Source: Cordia subcordata (Eukaryota > Streptophyta > Magnoliopsida > Boraginales > Cordiaceae). From it: a stretch of 64,000 bases of DNA. Positions within the stretch are counted from its first letter, which is position 1; each line of letters opens with the position of its first letter. Shown piece after piece: positions 10,407-22,510 of the stretch. Both the position numbers and the translations under genes were made by a program. The notes beneath the pieces are model-generated. The model saw nothing but the letters and a program-made list of their open reading frames with translations, did no database searches and was not told the DNA's origin. The stretch spans positions 8,779,001 through 8,843,000 of the forward strand of contig JAPTOF010000016.1 of assembly GCA_028554755.1 (NCBI GenBank), read 5' to 3'.

Positions 10407-11904
10407 TGTTTTTTGAGTGCAGGAAATGTCGCGTCTGTAGTTAACTCTCAGACACCTGAACCTCAACAGTTACCTCCACTGCAGGTGCGTAGGTTGCCGG
10501 AGGAAGAAGTCAGAATTAATCCTAAAAAGAGATTCCAAATCTTGAAAATGCAAGAAAAGGTGCAACTCCAAGGTAGTGGTGGCACTCTAGTGGTTTGACA
10601 ATCTAACATGCCGAGCAGCTAGCGAGGCCGCCTCCAAGGTTTATGGCAGATGGTGAGTGTCATGTCACACAAGCTACAATCGTTGTAAATACCATTATCC
10701 ATGCCATTAAAGGGGGTAAGTAGATATCACTCGTTTTTCCTACCAAAAGCTTTCCCACAAGAACCTTTTCTAGCTTGACCGTTTAAGTCTACTCTAATGA
10801 AAGAGCAATGTCGTTTTTTTTTTTTTTTTTTTTTTGTCGGAACAATGTCGTTTTTTCTTTTGCAGGACTTCGATGGGTAGAATAGTATTGGTGAAATTAG
10901 AGCATCATCAATTAAAGAAATTTGTTTTTGTTTTTGCTCAAAATGGGAGCCATTGAGAGAAAATGAAAATATAGTTTGTGAAAATCAAATTGACCTTAGC
11001 ATAGCGTAAAACAATATTCATCTGACATCCCTGTTTGTGTTTTTTAAAGGTGTTATACCAAGATTTATCATATTTTTCTTACTTTCCTTCTCCAATTGAA
11101 ATAAAAAGTTATAAAATTCCTCCTTTTTTCCCCCTTCCTTTCGGGTTTTTTTGTTCAATTAGTAAACCCATAATATATCCTTTAACCTTTTATCATTTTT
11201 TCTTATAAATCACTTCGTGAATCCAGACATATATTGTCAAAAGTAACTCTATATTTATTACTAACTTACCTTGTTTCATTCCACAAGAATACTATAAGAA
11301 TAGAGGTGGAGTTCTAACAAAAAAAAAAAAACTCCTACTAGGGATAGTTGAGGTTTTCATCCCTACCTCAGAGCGGGGCGGGACAAGGTGGAATTTATTC
11401 ACCCTACTCCACTTCATCCTGCTATATAGGTGCATTAATTACTTTTAATGAATTTTTATATATTTTGAACATAAACAATATATCATTTTTGTATATATTT
11501 TTAATATATTTTTATATATTTTCATATAGATTTTATATGATTATAAATCTCTTTGGTTAGTATTAAAAATTGACTTATTTTTAATATATTCTTTTATATT
11601 AGTGTTTTCTAAATTTTAATCCTGTTGACTTTCTTGACCAATATTCCATAAGGTAGGGCATGGGTTTTTCGCAAATTATTAGATGTACCATAACCTACAT
11701 ATATCCACTAAGTTACATACATCCTGAAGCATGTATCTTACTCGCGCCTTACATGAGGGAAAAAGAAAAGTTGTCACGCAACTCTCTCTTCCCCCTCTAT
11801 CTCTCTCCGATCCCTCTATCTCCCTCCCATCTCTCTGTGAATCCTCCATCTCTCCCCTCTTTCGATTATCCATTTCACCTACCGTCTTCGAGCGATCTTT
11901 TTCA
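10407..11904. other. intergenic, no gene seen
   Basis: The stretch contains a T run at about 10816-10835 and AT-rich DNA after 11100. Short ORFs such as 10404-10598 and 11660-12025 match nothing known to me. Confidence 0.5.
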
Positions 11905-12080
11905 TCAATGTGGTGGTAGTGGTGATAGTGGTGGTGGTGATGATAGTGGTTGTGATGGTCCGAGTGGTCTGTGGCTCCTTCATTCTGTCTCCCTTCTTTC
12001 GTTTATGCTTTTATGGTGGTGGTGATGGTGGTTGTAGTTGTGGTTGGAGCGGTGGTGGTGGCGGCAGCGGCAACAATGGT
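11905..12080. repeat. degenerate GGT/GTG trinucleotide repeat
   Basis: Repeated gtggtggtg, ggtgat and gatggt words fill this stretch, with a second patch at about 12370-12435. The poly-valine and poly-glycine ORFs seen here are translation of the repeat. Confidence 0.75.
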
Positions 12081-12499
12081 GATTATGGAGTGCTTGTCGT
12101 TTTTTTGTTTTCCTTTTTTTTTTTTTGATAAAGGAGCATGAAGCTATATCACACATTTTATTCAGCCTAAATTCTATATTGCATAACTTAGAAGGTATAA
12201 TTAAGTTGCATCTGCTGAATTATCCAAGTATTAAAATGAACATGTTTATTATGTGTTCACATTAAGGATTAGTAAGGTCCAAAATAAACTCAAAGGCTTT
12301 TGCTTTGTGATTATTGAAGTTATGTGTGCTTGCTATTAGAATTTGAAATGTATCTCTTGTTGTCCACTTCTTTGAAGTGGTTGTGGTTGTGGTTGGAGTG
12401 GTGGTGGTGGCGACGGCGGTGGTTGTGGAGTGGTTGACATTTTTCTTTTTTTTTTGTTTTTATTTTGCTTTGTAAAAGGGAACAAAAAGGGTGGAGGTG

Positions 12500-12990
12500 G
12501 TTGATAGGTGTGAACATGATGTTTATAATCGTGAATAGTTCGGTCAAAATTGTGAACACATTGTTTAGAGGTGTGAACGTACTAGGAAAGGTTGTGCACT
12601 TGTTAGTTGGCAATTGTGAAAATATAATGTAAAATTTTTTAACATACAAAATAAAAGTGGTAAACAATTAAACTTATGAATATATCATATAAAAATTGTG
12701 AACAATTAAACTTTTTAAACATAAAGTGCTAAATTGTGAACATGTAAACATGAAATATGTAATCAATTAAAAATTATGAATGCATAAAAATTATGAACAT
12801 ATAATATAAAATTTGTGAATATGTAGTATGAAGACCATAAACATATATCTGTAAATGCTTTAAAAAAATATTGAAATAATTAAAAAATATTAAGATTATG
12901 AACATATAATATAAAATTTATTAAAAAAATAAAATTGTGAACATATAAAATACAAATTGTGAATGTATAAAATATATATTTTAACAATAA
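12500..12990. repeat. diverged tandem repeat of a gtgaacat-type unit
   Basis: The words gtgaacatg, gtgaacaca, gtgaacgta, ttgtgaacaatt and tgtgaacatata recur every 20-40 bp through this AT-rich block. A similar block with gtgaacaaat words lies at 58090-58390, and both follow a G/T-rich patch. Confidence 0.6.
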
Positions 12991-13308
12991 TTTTTTAATT
13001 TTTTGAAATTTTAAAAATAAAATGTAAAAGAAAATGAAATTAAACTAGAAAAACTAAACTTTTATTTGTTTTTTCTGTTTCTTCTTTCTCAGAGATGAAG
13101 CTTGATTTGTTTTCTTTTTTATTTTTTTTCCTCTCTAGACTTTGTGCATGGAAGTCATGCAAGTGCAGCTGCACCCCGCTTTTCCAAAACACGGTTCTAG
13201 GGTGCAGGATATAGGTACGGTGGGTTTTTTTATCCAATAGGGATGAGATTAGTAATAGGAGTTTATTCTATTACCATATATGAAAGGATTAGAGATTGGG
13301 ATTTTATT

Positions 13309-13346
<38 letters not shown>

Positions 13347-14154
13347 GATTGTGCATGAAAGGTGATTGAAGAAGTTGTTAATATTTTCAAAGAATAAAAT
13401 AATAACTAAACAAATTAATAATTTGATTGCCTGAAAATAATGATGGATGTAGACAATCATTAAACCCACTCATATGAAGACTTTTATTCATGCGACGCGT
13501 AACTGAATTATATTGAACAAGTGGTGATGGTGACGAGGGGGCTGGTTGGCCTGGCCGGTGGACCAACTACTAGCTTCTCAACAACTTTAATTTTAAGAGC
13601 CTCCAAAGTGAATGAATTAAACCTTTTTTCTTCAATGGAGTAACAATTATTATCACATTTAATTTGAGGATGTCCGGAACCGGCCTACTTATATATAGGA
13701 CGGTTACACTGTGGTTGACATGGATTTTCAACGACTAGGTGTAGCATTTTCTTTTTTCTTTTTCCCTTTTTCTATGAACATTTTATTACTAAGTATTTTG
13801 TATTCGCACAGAAAAAATCAACACTAATGCAAATTCAAACTTAGAAGATGAATAAATTGTCCAATCACGTACCAAAATGTTATCAATGATAACCCTTCGA
13901 ATAGAGTCAAATGCTTACTGTTAGGAAATGATATACCATCGAAACTAATTTAGATTCAAAATGTAAATGAATTTGTATTTATGTATTCAAATGCTTGAAA
14001 ACTCTATGAATTAGAGCTATTCTCTTATCATTTTGCTTAAGATTTTGGCTCTTTTCATATGGACTGGGATCAATTGCTTGTTTCTTTGAGATATTCTATT
14101 GTTGTAGACGTTAGAGTGAATTTTATCTACTTATGATGTATTTTGGTGAATTAT
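12991..14154. other. intergenic with a (TA)n tract
   Basis: A TA microsatellite spans about 13309-13342. No coding exon or clear element border is visible. Confidence 0.5.
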
Positions 14155-14500
14155 AGGTGGGGACACAGTTGAAAGACGTTTCGGCGAAAAAGAGGTCCAT
14201 TTAAGGCTAATTTTGATCGTCAAGGGTGTGAAAAAGCTGACGAGAAAACATGCTGGCAGATGTGTTCCCGCCTGGGCAACGCAGCTCCCTGTCCGGGCGA
14301 TGGAGGAACTGGTTGACAGGCTTTATTCAGTTTGATTTTCGCCTGGGCAGATGAAGCAGAGCTGGAAAGAGAAGTGATGATAAGATTTCTACCTCTCAGG
14401 CGACAGTTTATTGTAATCCATTTACTATAAAAACCTAATTTTAGCCTTTCTACACGGTTGGGTTAATCCTTGGGAGTTTAGGTTGGCATGCCAACTTCAA
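14155..14500. other. unassigned repeat-like segment, possibly an LTR remnant
   Basis: The segment is GC-richer than its flanks. It holds direct words cgcctgggca (14271 and 14341) and a TATA-like actataaaaacc near 14423, followed by short pyrimidine-rich DNA. That layout is seen in retrotransposon LTRs, but I found no second copy or protein-coding part, so this stays a guess. Confidence 0.25.
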
Positions 14501-15082
14501 AAAAAGAAAAAAAAATCTCAGTAGGAGCTGAAGAAGTTTCCAACACATGTATATTCCATTTCTTAATTAATTGCTCTAGCTTGGTAGTTGATATGTATAT
14601 TATCCCCTAACAAGACAGCCACCATATGAACGCAGCCTCTTGATGACCAGTACATTCTTTACTCGGCTAAAGAAGGTTGCTGCATATCGCATGTTAAACA
14701 TATAAATTGTCGCTGCTATGTATCTATAGATATGGAAAAGCAGCAGAATAATGTGTACTATAGCTGACTAATGAATTGGTTTCTGGCTAGCCTTCTTGTA
14801 TACGTATTTTTATTAATATTTTCACAGCAAATTGAACACAGAAAGGTTGCGTCTTGAAAATTATATTGCTGCTAGATATTACTAGTCACAAATATGAAAC
14901 TTATACAAAGAAGAAATGTTTCCTTAATTAAAGGTACAATGTATAATATTGCATGCCAAGGTGTTTTGTCCTTTTCTCTGGTTGGTAAAGAGTTGCGTTA
15001 AAGATTCAAAACTTATGTGCATGGATGATGTCATTATTATCAGTCAACAACCAAGTTTGGATAGAGCACTCTTCAATCTTTG

Positions 15083-15590
15083 TAGATCTACAAAAGAGAG
15101 AGGATAGAGTTATTTGAGACACCGATGTGGTGCTGGATAAAGAGACTTCAATCTCTGACGCATCTTCATCAACGTCGTTTTTTGACCAGAAGTTTGAGAG
15201 TTAATTATCGAGACTTTAGACTATTCGGTCACATGCTTCATGAAATGGTTCATGCATATTTGTTGCCAAGAGCAACAAGATCAAGTTGGTAAGGATTAAC
15301 CCTTCATTTCATTTATGAGGTTGATGATCATAGAGGGTCTCTTTACCATTCTATATAAATGGATTATTCTATTTGTACAGATATGGTAGAGGGGCGCATT
15401 CAATTCTTGTTTATCTATTAGTTTTCAGTTTTTCTCTTCGGTCCAGGGTATAGTAATTTGGTAGCTCGCAAAGCTCATAACCTTGAGGTCACAGGTTAAA
15501 ATCCTGTCTCCGCAACTATAGATCTAGAAAAGAGAGAGAGGATAGAGTTATTTGAGACACCGGTGTGGTGCTAGGCAAAGAGACTTCAAC
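15083..15590. repeat. pair of ~70-bp direct repeats around a trnfM-like fossil
   Basis: Copy 1 at 15083-15151 and copy 2 at 15519-15590 share tagatct, aaaagagag, ggatagagttatttgagac, gtggtgct and aaagagacttcaa, with a few substitutions and a 2-bp GA length difference. Copy 2 abuts the tRNA-like fossil. They may mark one repeat family copied twice. Confidence 0.75.
15445..15516 (+). pseudogene. plastid-type trnfM(CAU) pseudogene, likely nuclear plastid insert
   Basis: The stretch reads gtagctcgca, gctcataaccttgaggtcac and then atcctgtctccgcaac. These match the D arm, anticodon arm (CAU) and T arm plus 3' end of the chloroplast initiator tRNA gene, as remembered. The 5' acceptor strand is lost, and the T loop reads ggttaaaatcc instead of ggttcaaatcc. 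It cannot fold as a working tRNA. The fit is to the plastid gene rather than the plant mitochondrial or cytosolic initiator. A SINE head built from this tRNA is the alternative. Confidence 0.7.
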
Positions 15591-15599
15591 GTCCAAAAA

Positions 15600-16965
15600 A
15601 GTCAGCAAAGAGAGCATATCGAATTACACTGGTGATAGAATTTGGCTAGGACTCTTCATTCAATCGACTAAGGCTAAATCCCTTAGATCCTTAACTTTGA
15701 GATTCGAATTATTTAGAGATCAATAGGATTTAGACGGGTCGATGCGTTCTTCGACTGTATCCATGTTATGTCCATTTCTGAAGTGTACGTGTTTTAGGAA
15801 TTGGAAAAGGGAAAAGGGAAAAGGGAGCCATTAGAGAAGAAAAGCTTAAAAATAGAATATTGGCAAGGCAGACGAGGGCATATAAGCGAGGGAGAAAATG
15901 AATAAAACAAAAGAAAAAAATTGCAAGTTTTCGTAATGTCAGAGGATGTATAGCATTTCCGGTTGCCTGGCCCAACGGGAGATCTTTTTCGTTCAACTAG
16001 TAAATTAATGTCGCGTAAGGCACGGCTATATTGCTCAATAATACTATAATACAAAATTTATAATATATAATAAATATTTATTGAAAATTCAATAATTTTG
16101 TAAGAAAGTAAAGAAGTAGTACTTATAATTATACGTTTCTATAAAAATTGAAGCAGAAAAGGTTGCCATTTTAATGAATTCATGATGAAATTATTATAGA
16201 GTGGGAAAGAATTTGTGAAATTAAAATAATTTGGCAAACATGAGGGTGGGCATCCAGATTTTCTTTTGAATTTTACCCAACTTGATTGGATTAAAAATTT
16301 GAGGTATAAAATTGACACACGAACCCAACTGAAAAGTTAATTTTTTTTATCTTTTTTAAAAAACTTTCACACGTACTTTAATGTAATTTGAGATAATTTC
16401 TCAATTATTTGAACTTAGATTAGTGAAATTTAGATTATTTTAAACTTTTCATATTTGTAAATAGTAGTTCAGGTAGGAATTGTTTTTACACAAAAATGAA
16501 GATAAAATTATAATTTTACTCTTGTGAAATATGAATGAATGGTAAAAATAATATATGTGCATTTCTTTATATAATAGATAATAGATAGATATATGGTATA
16601 GTAAAAATATTGAAAAAAGTACAATTTTATCCTTACAACCATATAATGAATAGTACTTTTGATAAAAGTGATACTTTTTATATAGTAGAGCTAAGCCTAG
16701 TAGTCTAGTACTGTTAACTTCCACTCCGATCCGACCCACTGATCCAAGTATCTAACAAAGGGCACGAATGAAAACAAGCCTTCCCATTTTTCTTTTTCTT
16801 TTCTTTTTTTACATATAACGAATATATATATATATATATATACATACACACACACACCTACATAAGACCCCATTATTTTTTTTGAAAAATTATAAGGGGG
16901 AGGTTGATTTTTCATTTCAGAGAGTCAAACTGACTTTTGGAACCTAAAATTATATCTTAAAAAAA
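15600..16965. other. intergenic AT-rich stretch, no gene seen
   Basis: Only short ORFs and a (TA)n(CA)n tract at about 16824-16857. Nothing else recognisable. Confidence 0.5.
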
Positions 16966-17291
16966 GAGGGTGTTTGGTTTTTTATCTTAAAACTTGATTT
17001 GAACTAAAAGTTAATGGAATTTTAAGCTCAAATAGAAAAGTTAAAATTTTTCACTTCTTTGTCAGCTTACTCAAAGGAGTTTTGCAAAATTTTTGGACAA
17101 AAATATCCTTGTTGTTTTTATAAATTAATATTTCTTGAACACCATTTTATAATTGAAAAATAAATAAAATAATAAAACATAACAAATAAAAATAAAAATT
17201 TTAAATTTAATAAAAATGAAATAATAAAATATAGTGTAATTTAAATGCTGGGTTATGGCTCAAAGTCCAAGCCCATACAAATTAGAAAACT

Positions 17292-17738
17292 TGTGGAAGT
17301 CAATTAATTGTATTAATTGTGTTACCAAAATATAAGCTGCCTAAACAGTCGAGGAGAAATCTTAGGGTGGAAGGATTTCTCTCTTATAAATAGAGGGTCT
17401 TGTAGCTTGTATTTGGTGTGCTTTAGGAGTATGCCTTAAGATTACACCCTATGGCGAGGTGTGGGTGAGAGAGAGAGCTTGAGAGTATCGAGAGTGTCTT
17501 ATATTCGTTCTAGTCCTGTTGAGGATAAAACCATTGTAAAAACTCTGTGGGGGAGGGTTTAGACTTTTTTGTTCGTGCAAAAAGTCATCACCTGAGTTGT
17601 AATTCCATTATTGTTGAATAGTAGAATTTATCCCAGAGGGGATCGTGAACGTAGGCAGAGGGCCGAACCACGTTAAAAATATTGTGTGTTTTCCGTTGTG
17701 CTTTGATGTATGTGCGTGTGTCCTCGATTTTGCCAACA
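17292..17738 (+). mobile_element. probable solo LTR or LTR fragment (Copia type)
   Basis: The segment begins tgtggaagtc and ends tttgccaaca, so it has TG...CA ends. It carries a TATA-like cttataaatagagg near 17372. Its 3' part has gatcgtgaacgtaggcagag and gccgaaccacg, words common in the leader-proximal part of plant Copia LTRs. No primer-binding site or coding region follows. I could not confirm a target duplication. Confidence 0.45.
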
Positions 17739-17787
17739 TTAAATAAAGTTTAATTATTCAAAACCACAACTATAATTTCTTTAGAAA

Positions 17788-17926
17788 TGTTAGGGAAAGA
17801 GATTGATGATATAGGCAAAAATTAGTTAAGAGAAGTGGTAGTGCACACGAGGGTATCAAGTTAGTCAGAGAAAGTTGTTAGCTTAGGAGTTGTACTTGAC
17901 AACTTTATATATACATATACACACAC

Positions 17927-17962
<36 letters not shown>

Positions 17963-18043
17963 TAAAGTGTATGTAATTAGTGAATCAATCAATCAATACA
18001 TAATGATTTTCTCTCTCATATTTCTTCTCCAAAATATCTAACA
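17788..18043 (+). repeat. 5' LTR of the decayed Copia element
   Basis: It starts tgttag and ends ctaaca, a perfect 6-bp inverted end pair. A long TA/CA microsatellite lies at about 17906-17960. The primer-binding site follows at once at 18044. Confidence 0.85.
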
Positions 18044-21000
18044 TGGCATTTAGAGCTCCAAAGGTTCTGGCACCAAAAATTTTTTTCTCGAAAACTAAAA
18101 GTTTTTGCAAGAGATCTTCATGGCTATGGTGCTTCAAAGCTTCACAAACAACTTTCCTTGGCTGCGCTATACTTAGATTGACATTGCGATCTCTTTTGTT
18201 GTCTCGCAATCCTAATCTGAACGAGCAAAGTTCTAGTGTGGCTTCTACATCAAATTCTTCTCTTTCAATTGGATTAAAGACATTACTTCAAAATTTTCAT
18301 CATTTTTTACGATTAAGCTAGATAATACCATTTTTTTGCTATGGAAAACTCAATTTCTTTCTTTGCTAAAGGTGAATAAGTTTTTAGATCATGTGATTGG
18401 TACTATTCCTTGTCCAAATCCTATAACAAAAGTAGTCGATGGTTTAGTTGTGGATAATCCTAATTATCCGAAGTGGTTAACCATTGATGAACATCTTAAG
18501 TCCTACTTTTATGCAACAGTAACGCCTACTTTGCTATCACACATCTATCATCTTCCTACTACGCTAAATATTTGACATGCCACTGAGTAGCAGTACAAGT
18601 CTTGTAGCTTATCTTATGTGTATCATCTTAAGAAACATTTGTGCAATCTTACAAAAGTTCAAAAACTATTCAACAATATCTAGATGAAATTAAGGTGTTA
18701 AGTGACAGTCTACATCCTACAAATGAAGGACTTAGGGATGAGGAACTTGTCTTTTACACACTAAAAGGGTTGCCTTTAGCATATATTTCTCTTGCAAGTT
18801 CCATTAGGTGCAGAGATATTCCTATCTCCTTACTTACACTCACTAGTTTACTACTGAATTAGGAATTAAACCTATCCTTTGCTAACAAGGCAGTAATCAC
18901 AAAGTTTGCTAGTATTAGAACTATTTCAGAACTTCACATAGATTTGTACACTACTCCAACTAGTCAAAGAGGAAGAGAGAGGAACAGTTTCAATAGTAGA
19001 GGAGGAAAAGGCCAAAGAGCTATAGGAATAGAGGGCAAAAACAATTCTCTGTCCAATTCTGCTTCTTCTCCAAAGAATTCACCCTCTGTTATTTGCAAAA
19101 TCTGCAACAAGCCTAATCATAATGCTCTTTAATGTTGGCACAGGCTTGACACAGAAAACTATTACTATGTCAAGTCTTAGCAAGGTGCTATGATAGCTCA
19201 AGTCCAAAACTCTTCCTCCCTCTCTATTAGCTGGTTTTTGGGTACAGGTGCAACTACTCATATTACAAATAATCCTTCATATCTACAAGGTGCACAACCT
19301 TATATAGGAATAGAGACAGTGTCAATTGGAAATGGAGCAAACTTTCCTATTCACAACATAGGCACTGGTAAGCTCATAACTCATTCTGCCACATTCACCA
19401 TATTTAACATCTTGTATATGGCTGCAATTTCCTCTAATCTCATTTCTATTTACCAACTTATAAAGGATAACAATTGTTCTGCCATTTTTATTGAAAAAGG
19501 AGTCACCAGTATGGACAACACATCCAATTTGGTGATGTTCTAGGGCCTTTGTGAAAATGGAGTATATCCTATTCTAACTATCTTGCCTTTTGCTTCCTCA
19601 AAGTCTAGTGTTATTTCTCAACCTTCTGCATTTGTCACTACTTCAGCCAATTCTAGTGATGATAGGTTGTGGCATTTGAGGTTTGGACATCTATCAAGAC
19701 ATGCCACAAATGCTATTTCTTCTTTGCTTGATACTCAATTGAAGCTGGATTCTAGCAATTGTATGAATTGTTTAGTGTCTAAGTCTTATAAACTCTCTTC
19801 TTCTATATCACAAACCAAGTCCAAATTTCCCTGTGATCTTGTTCATTCAAACGTATGGGGGCCAGCCCTTACTACTTCTTGTATGGAATATAGATTCTAT
19901 GTCATTTTTCTGGTTGATTGTTCTAGATTTTCCTAGTTGTATCCATTGAAAACCAAGGCTAATGTTTATTATGCTTATCTTAGTTTTCATGCAATAGTAA
20001 AAATACAATTTGATGTTACCATTAAGGTGTTAAGGATAAATAATGAGGATATACCTGCAATAGATTTAAACTGTTCTTGCAGTAACAAGGCATTATACGT
20101 CAAAAAACTTGTCTGCATGCACCTGAGCAAAATGGAAAAGTAAAAAAAACACTTGCATCTCATAGAAACAACATTAGCTTTACTCAAACACAGTTTTCTT
20201 CCCTCCAAATTTGGGCTAAAAGCCTTGGCTACTAGAAATTTTCTAATAAATAGATTACCAACCCCTGTGTTGGATAATCAATCCCCTTTTTAGTGCTTCC
20301 ATAAAGAAATCCCATCTTATAGTGCCTTGAAAGTGTTTAGATGTCATTGTTTTCCTTATGTTGGATAATCAATCCCTTTTTTAGTGCTTCTGTAAAGAAA
20401 TCCCATCTTATAGTGCCTTGAAAGTGTTTAGATGTCATTGTTTTCCTTAGTTGAAACCGTACACTGCAAATAAACTTGACCCAAAATCCAAGCCTTGTGT
20501 TTTTCTTGGATAGTCTTTATGTACTAAGGGATACAAATGTCTAAATCTTGACACTGGACAAATGTATCTTTCTAGGGATGTCAAGTTCATAGAATCAGTT
20601 TTTTCATATCAATCTCATTCATCCTCATCTTCTATCATCACTAATTTCTTGCTATTTGTCCTAGTTTTTTCCTTCTGGTACCAGTACATATCAAGTAGTT
20701 AACTCTAATTCTTATAGTTCATCCACTTCTATTGAGTCTACTACACTTAGTGTCTCTAATCATGCTTTAGCTGATCACATATCCTCTCTTACTCCCAACT
20801 CTAACTCTCCATCATCTACTAGTTCTAGCTTTTCTTTCTTTTTTGCACATTTTGCATTAGATTTATCCACTATTCCTGACCCTTATAGATATTCTCCTGC
20901 TCATGTCCCATCTAATCTACATTCTATGGCCATAAGATCTAAAACAAGCTTTTTGCCTCAACCTTCTCTAAGATATCAAGCAAATGCCGCTTCTCTTGCT

Positions 21001-22510
21001 CCAATTGACATTGAACCTGCATTCTTTAAGGAAGCATCTAAGTTGTCCTGGTGGCAACAAGCTATGCAAGAGGAGTATGCCGCTTTAATGAATCACAAGA
21101 CATAAACTTTAGTGCCAAAACCATCTGACAAAGTTCCTATAGGCTGTAAATGAAGGGTGGAAAGGCATGCTAATGGATCTATTACAAGGTTTAAAGCTAG
21201 ACTAGTGGCTAAAGGGTTTCACTAAGAAGCTGGGATTGAGTATTTGAAAACTTTCAGTCCTGTAGTGAAACAACCTATAATTAGAACTGTAATCTCTTTA
21301 GCCTTGCATTTTGGATGGACTCTTCATCAATTGGATGTCTCCAATGTATTTTTACATAGAGAGCTTGAAGAAATAGTGTATATGGTGCAACCACTAGGAT
21401 CTATTGATCCTGCACGACCAGACTTTGTTTGCAAGCTAAACATGTCTCTGTATGGACTTAAAGAATCCCCAAGGGCTTTGTACTCCAAGTTGTCCTCCAT
21501 CCTGGTTCAATTTGGCTTTTAAAGTACTATTACGAACTCATCATTGCTTGTCAAGCATACTAGTACTCATACTTTAATCCTATTAGTATATGTAGATGAC
21601 ATTATTTTGTTTGGAAGCTCTTCTGCTGTAATTTCTGAGCTACTGCAAACTATGCAATCTTTCTTTGCTATGAAATATCTGGGAAAATTGTCTTGTTTTT
21701 CTTGGCATTGAGGTCTAAGAAACCTCGAGAGATTTGATCTTGCATTAAACTAAAACTACTAGGGATTTACTAAAGAAAGCGGGGATGACATATTGCAAAC
21801 CATCAGATTCACTTGTTTAGTCTAAGTATACTATTGTTACCCAAAATGCTGCAAATCAGTATGCTAATCCCACTCAATATCAAAGTCTAGCTAAGAATTA
21901 CAATATATTACTACAACAAAGCCAGAGCTCTAGTTTACAGTCAATTCAATTTGTTAGAAACTGTATAGCCTAACAAATACTGATATTTTTTACCTCAAGA
22001 AGATATTGAGATATATCAAAGGAACATTGAATTAGGGCCTTCTTTTTAGACTTGGACCTCTGTCACTCTTAGCTTTTTAAATAGTGACTAGGCAAATGAT
22101 GTGCTTGATCAAAAATCCACAACTAGTTTTTGCATTTCCTTGGCTCAAATATGGTATCCTAGAGTTCCAGAAAGCAGGCTATAGTTTTTTGAAGCTCCAA
22201 AAAAGCAGAGTACTGTACGATGGCTCAAACTTCTGCTGAAATAAGCTGGCTTACATATCTTCTTCAAGCTCTACGCATACCCATTACAGTTACCGCCATG
22301 CGACAATGTCTCAGCTCTTGCGTTAGCTTCGAATCTAGTATTTCATGTGCGTACGAAACATATCAAGATTGATTATCATTATGTTCGAGAGCAAGTTGTG
22401 TCCAAGAAACTTCTCATCACCTAATTTCTCTTTGAAGAGCAGGTTGCTGATATGTTTACTGAGGCATTGAACACTACTTATTTTCAATATCTCAAATACA
22501 AGCTGCCTTT
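18044..22510 (+). pseudogene. broken Copia gag-pol
   Basis: Recognisable parts, in order: a gag stretch with YLDEIKVLSDSL; a CCHC knuckle (CKICNKPNHNAL-stop-C, 19094-19135) interrupted by TAA; a protease site reading FLGTGATTHIT where DSGA/DTGA is expected, so the catalytic Asp is gone; a GAG-pre-integrase stretch LWHLRFGHLSRH; an integrase core with SNVWGP in place of SDVWGP; a reverse transcriptase with LDVSNVF, LYGLKESPRALY and an intact YVDDI near 21590; and an RNase H tail. Many changes are single-base transitions creating stops. This is a fossil with no coding potential. Confidence 0.9.
20268..20449 (+). repeat. 91-bp tandem duplication in the Copia integrase region
   Basis: Two units start tgttggataatca at 20268 and 20359 and end ttttcctta at 20358 and 20449. 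They differ at only a few bases (ccttttt/cttttttt, ccat/ctgt). The duplication alters reading frame in an already broken region. Confidence 0.9.

Noticed and set aside
11660..12128. ORFs rich in Val, Gly and Trp
   Set aside because: They are translation of the GGT/GTG repeat.
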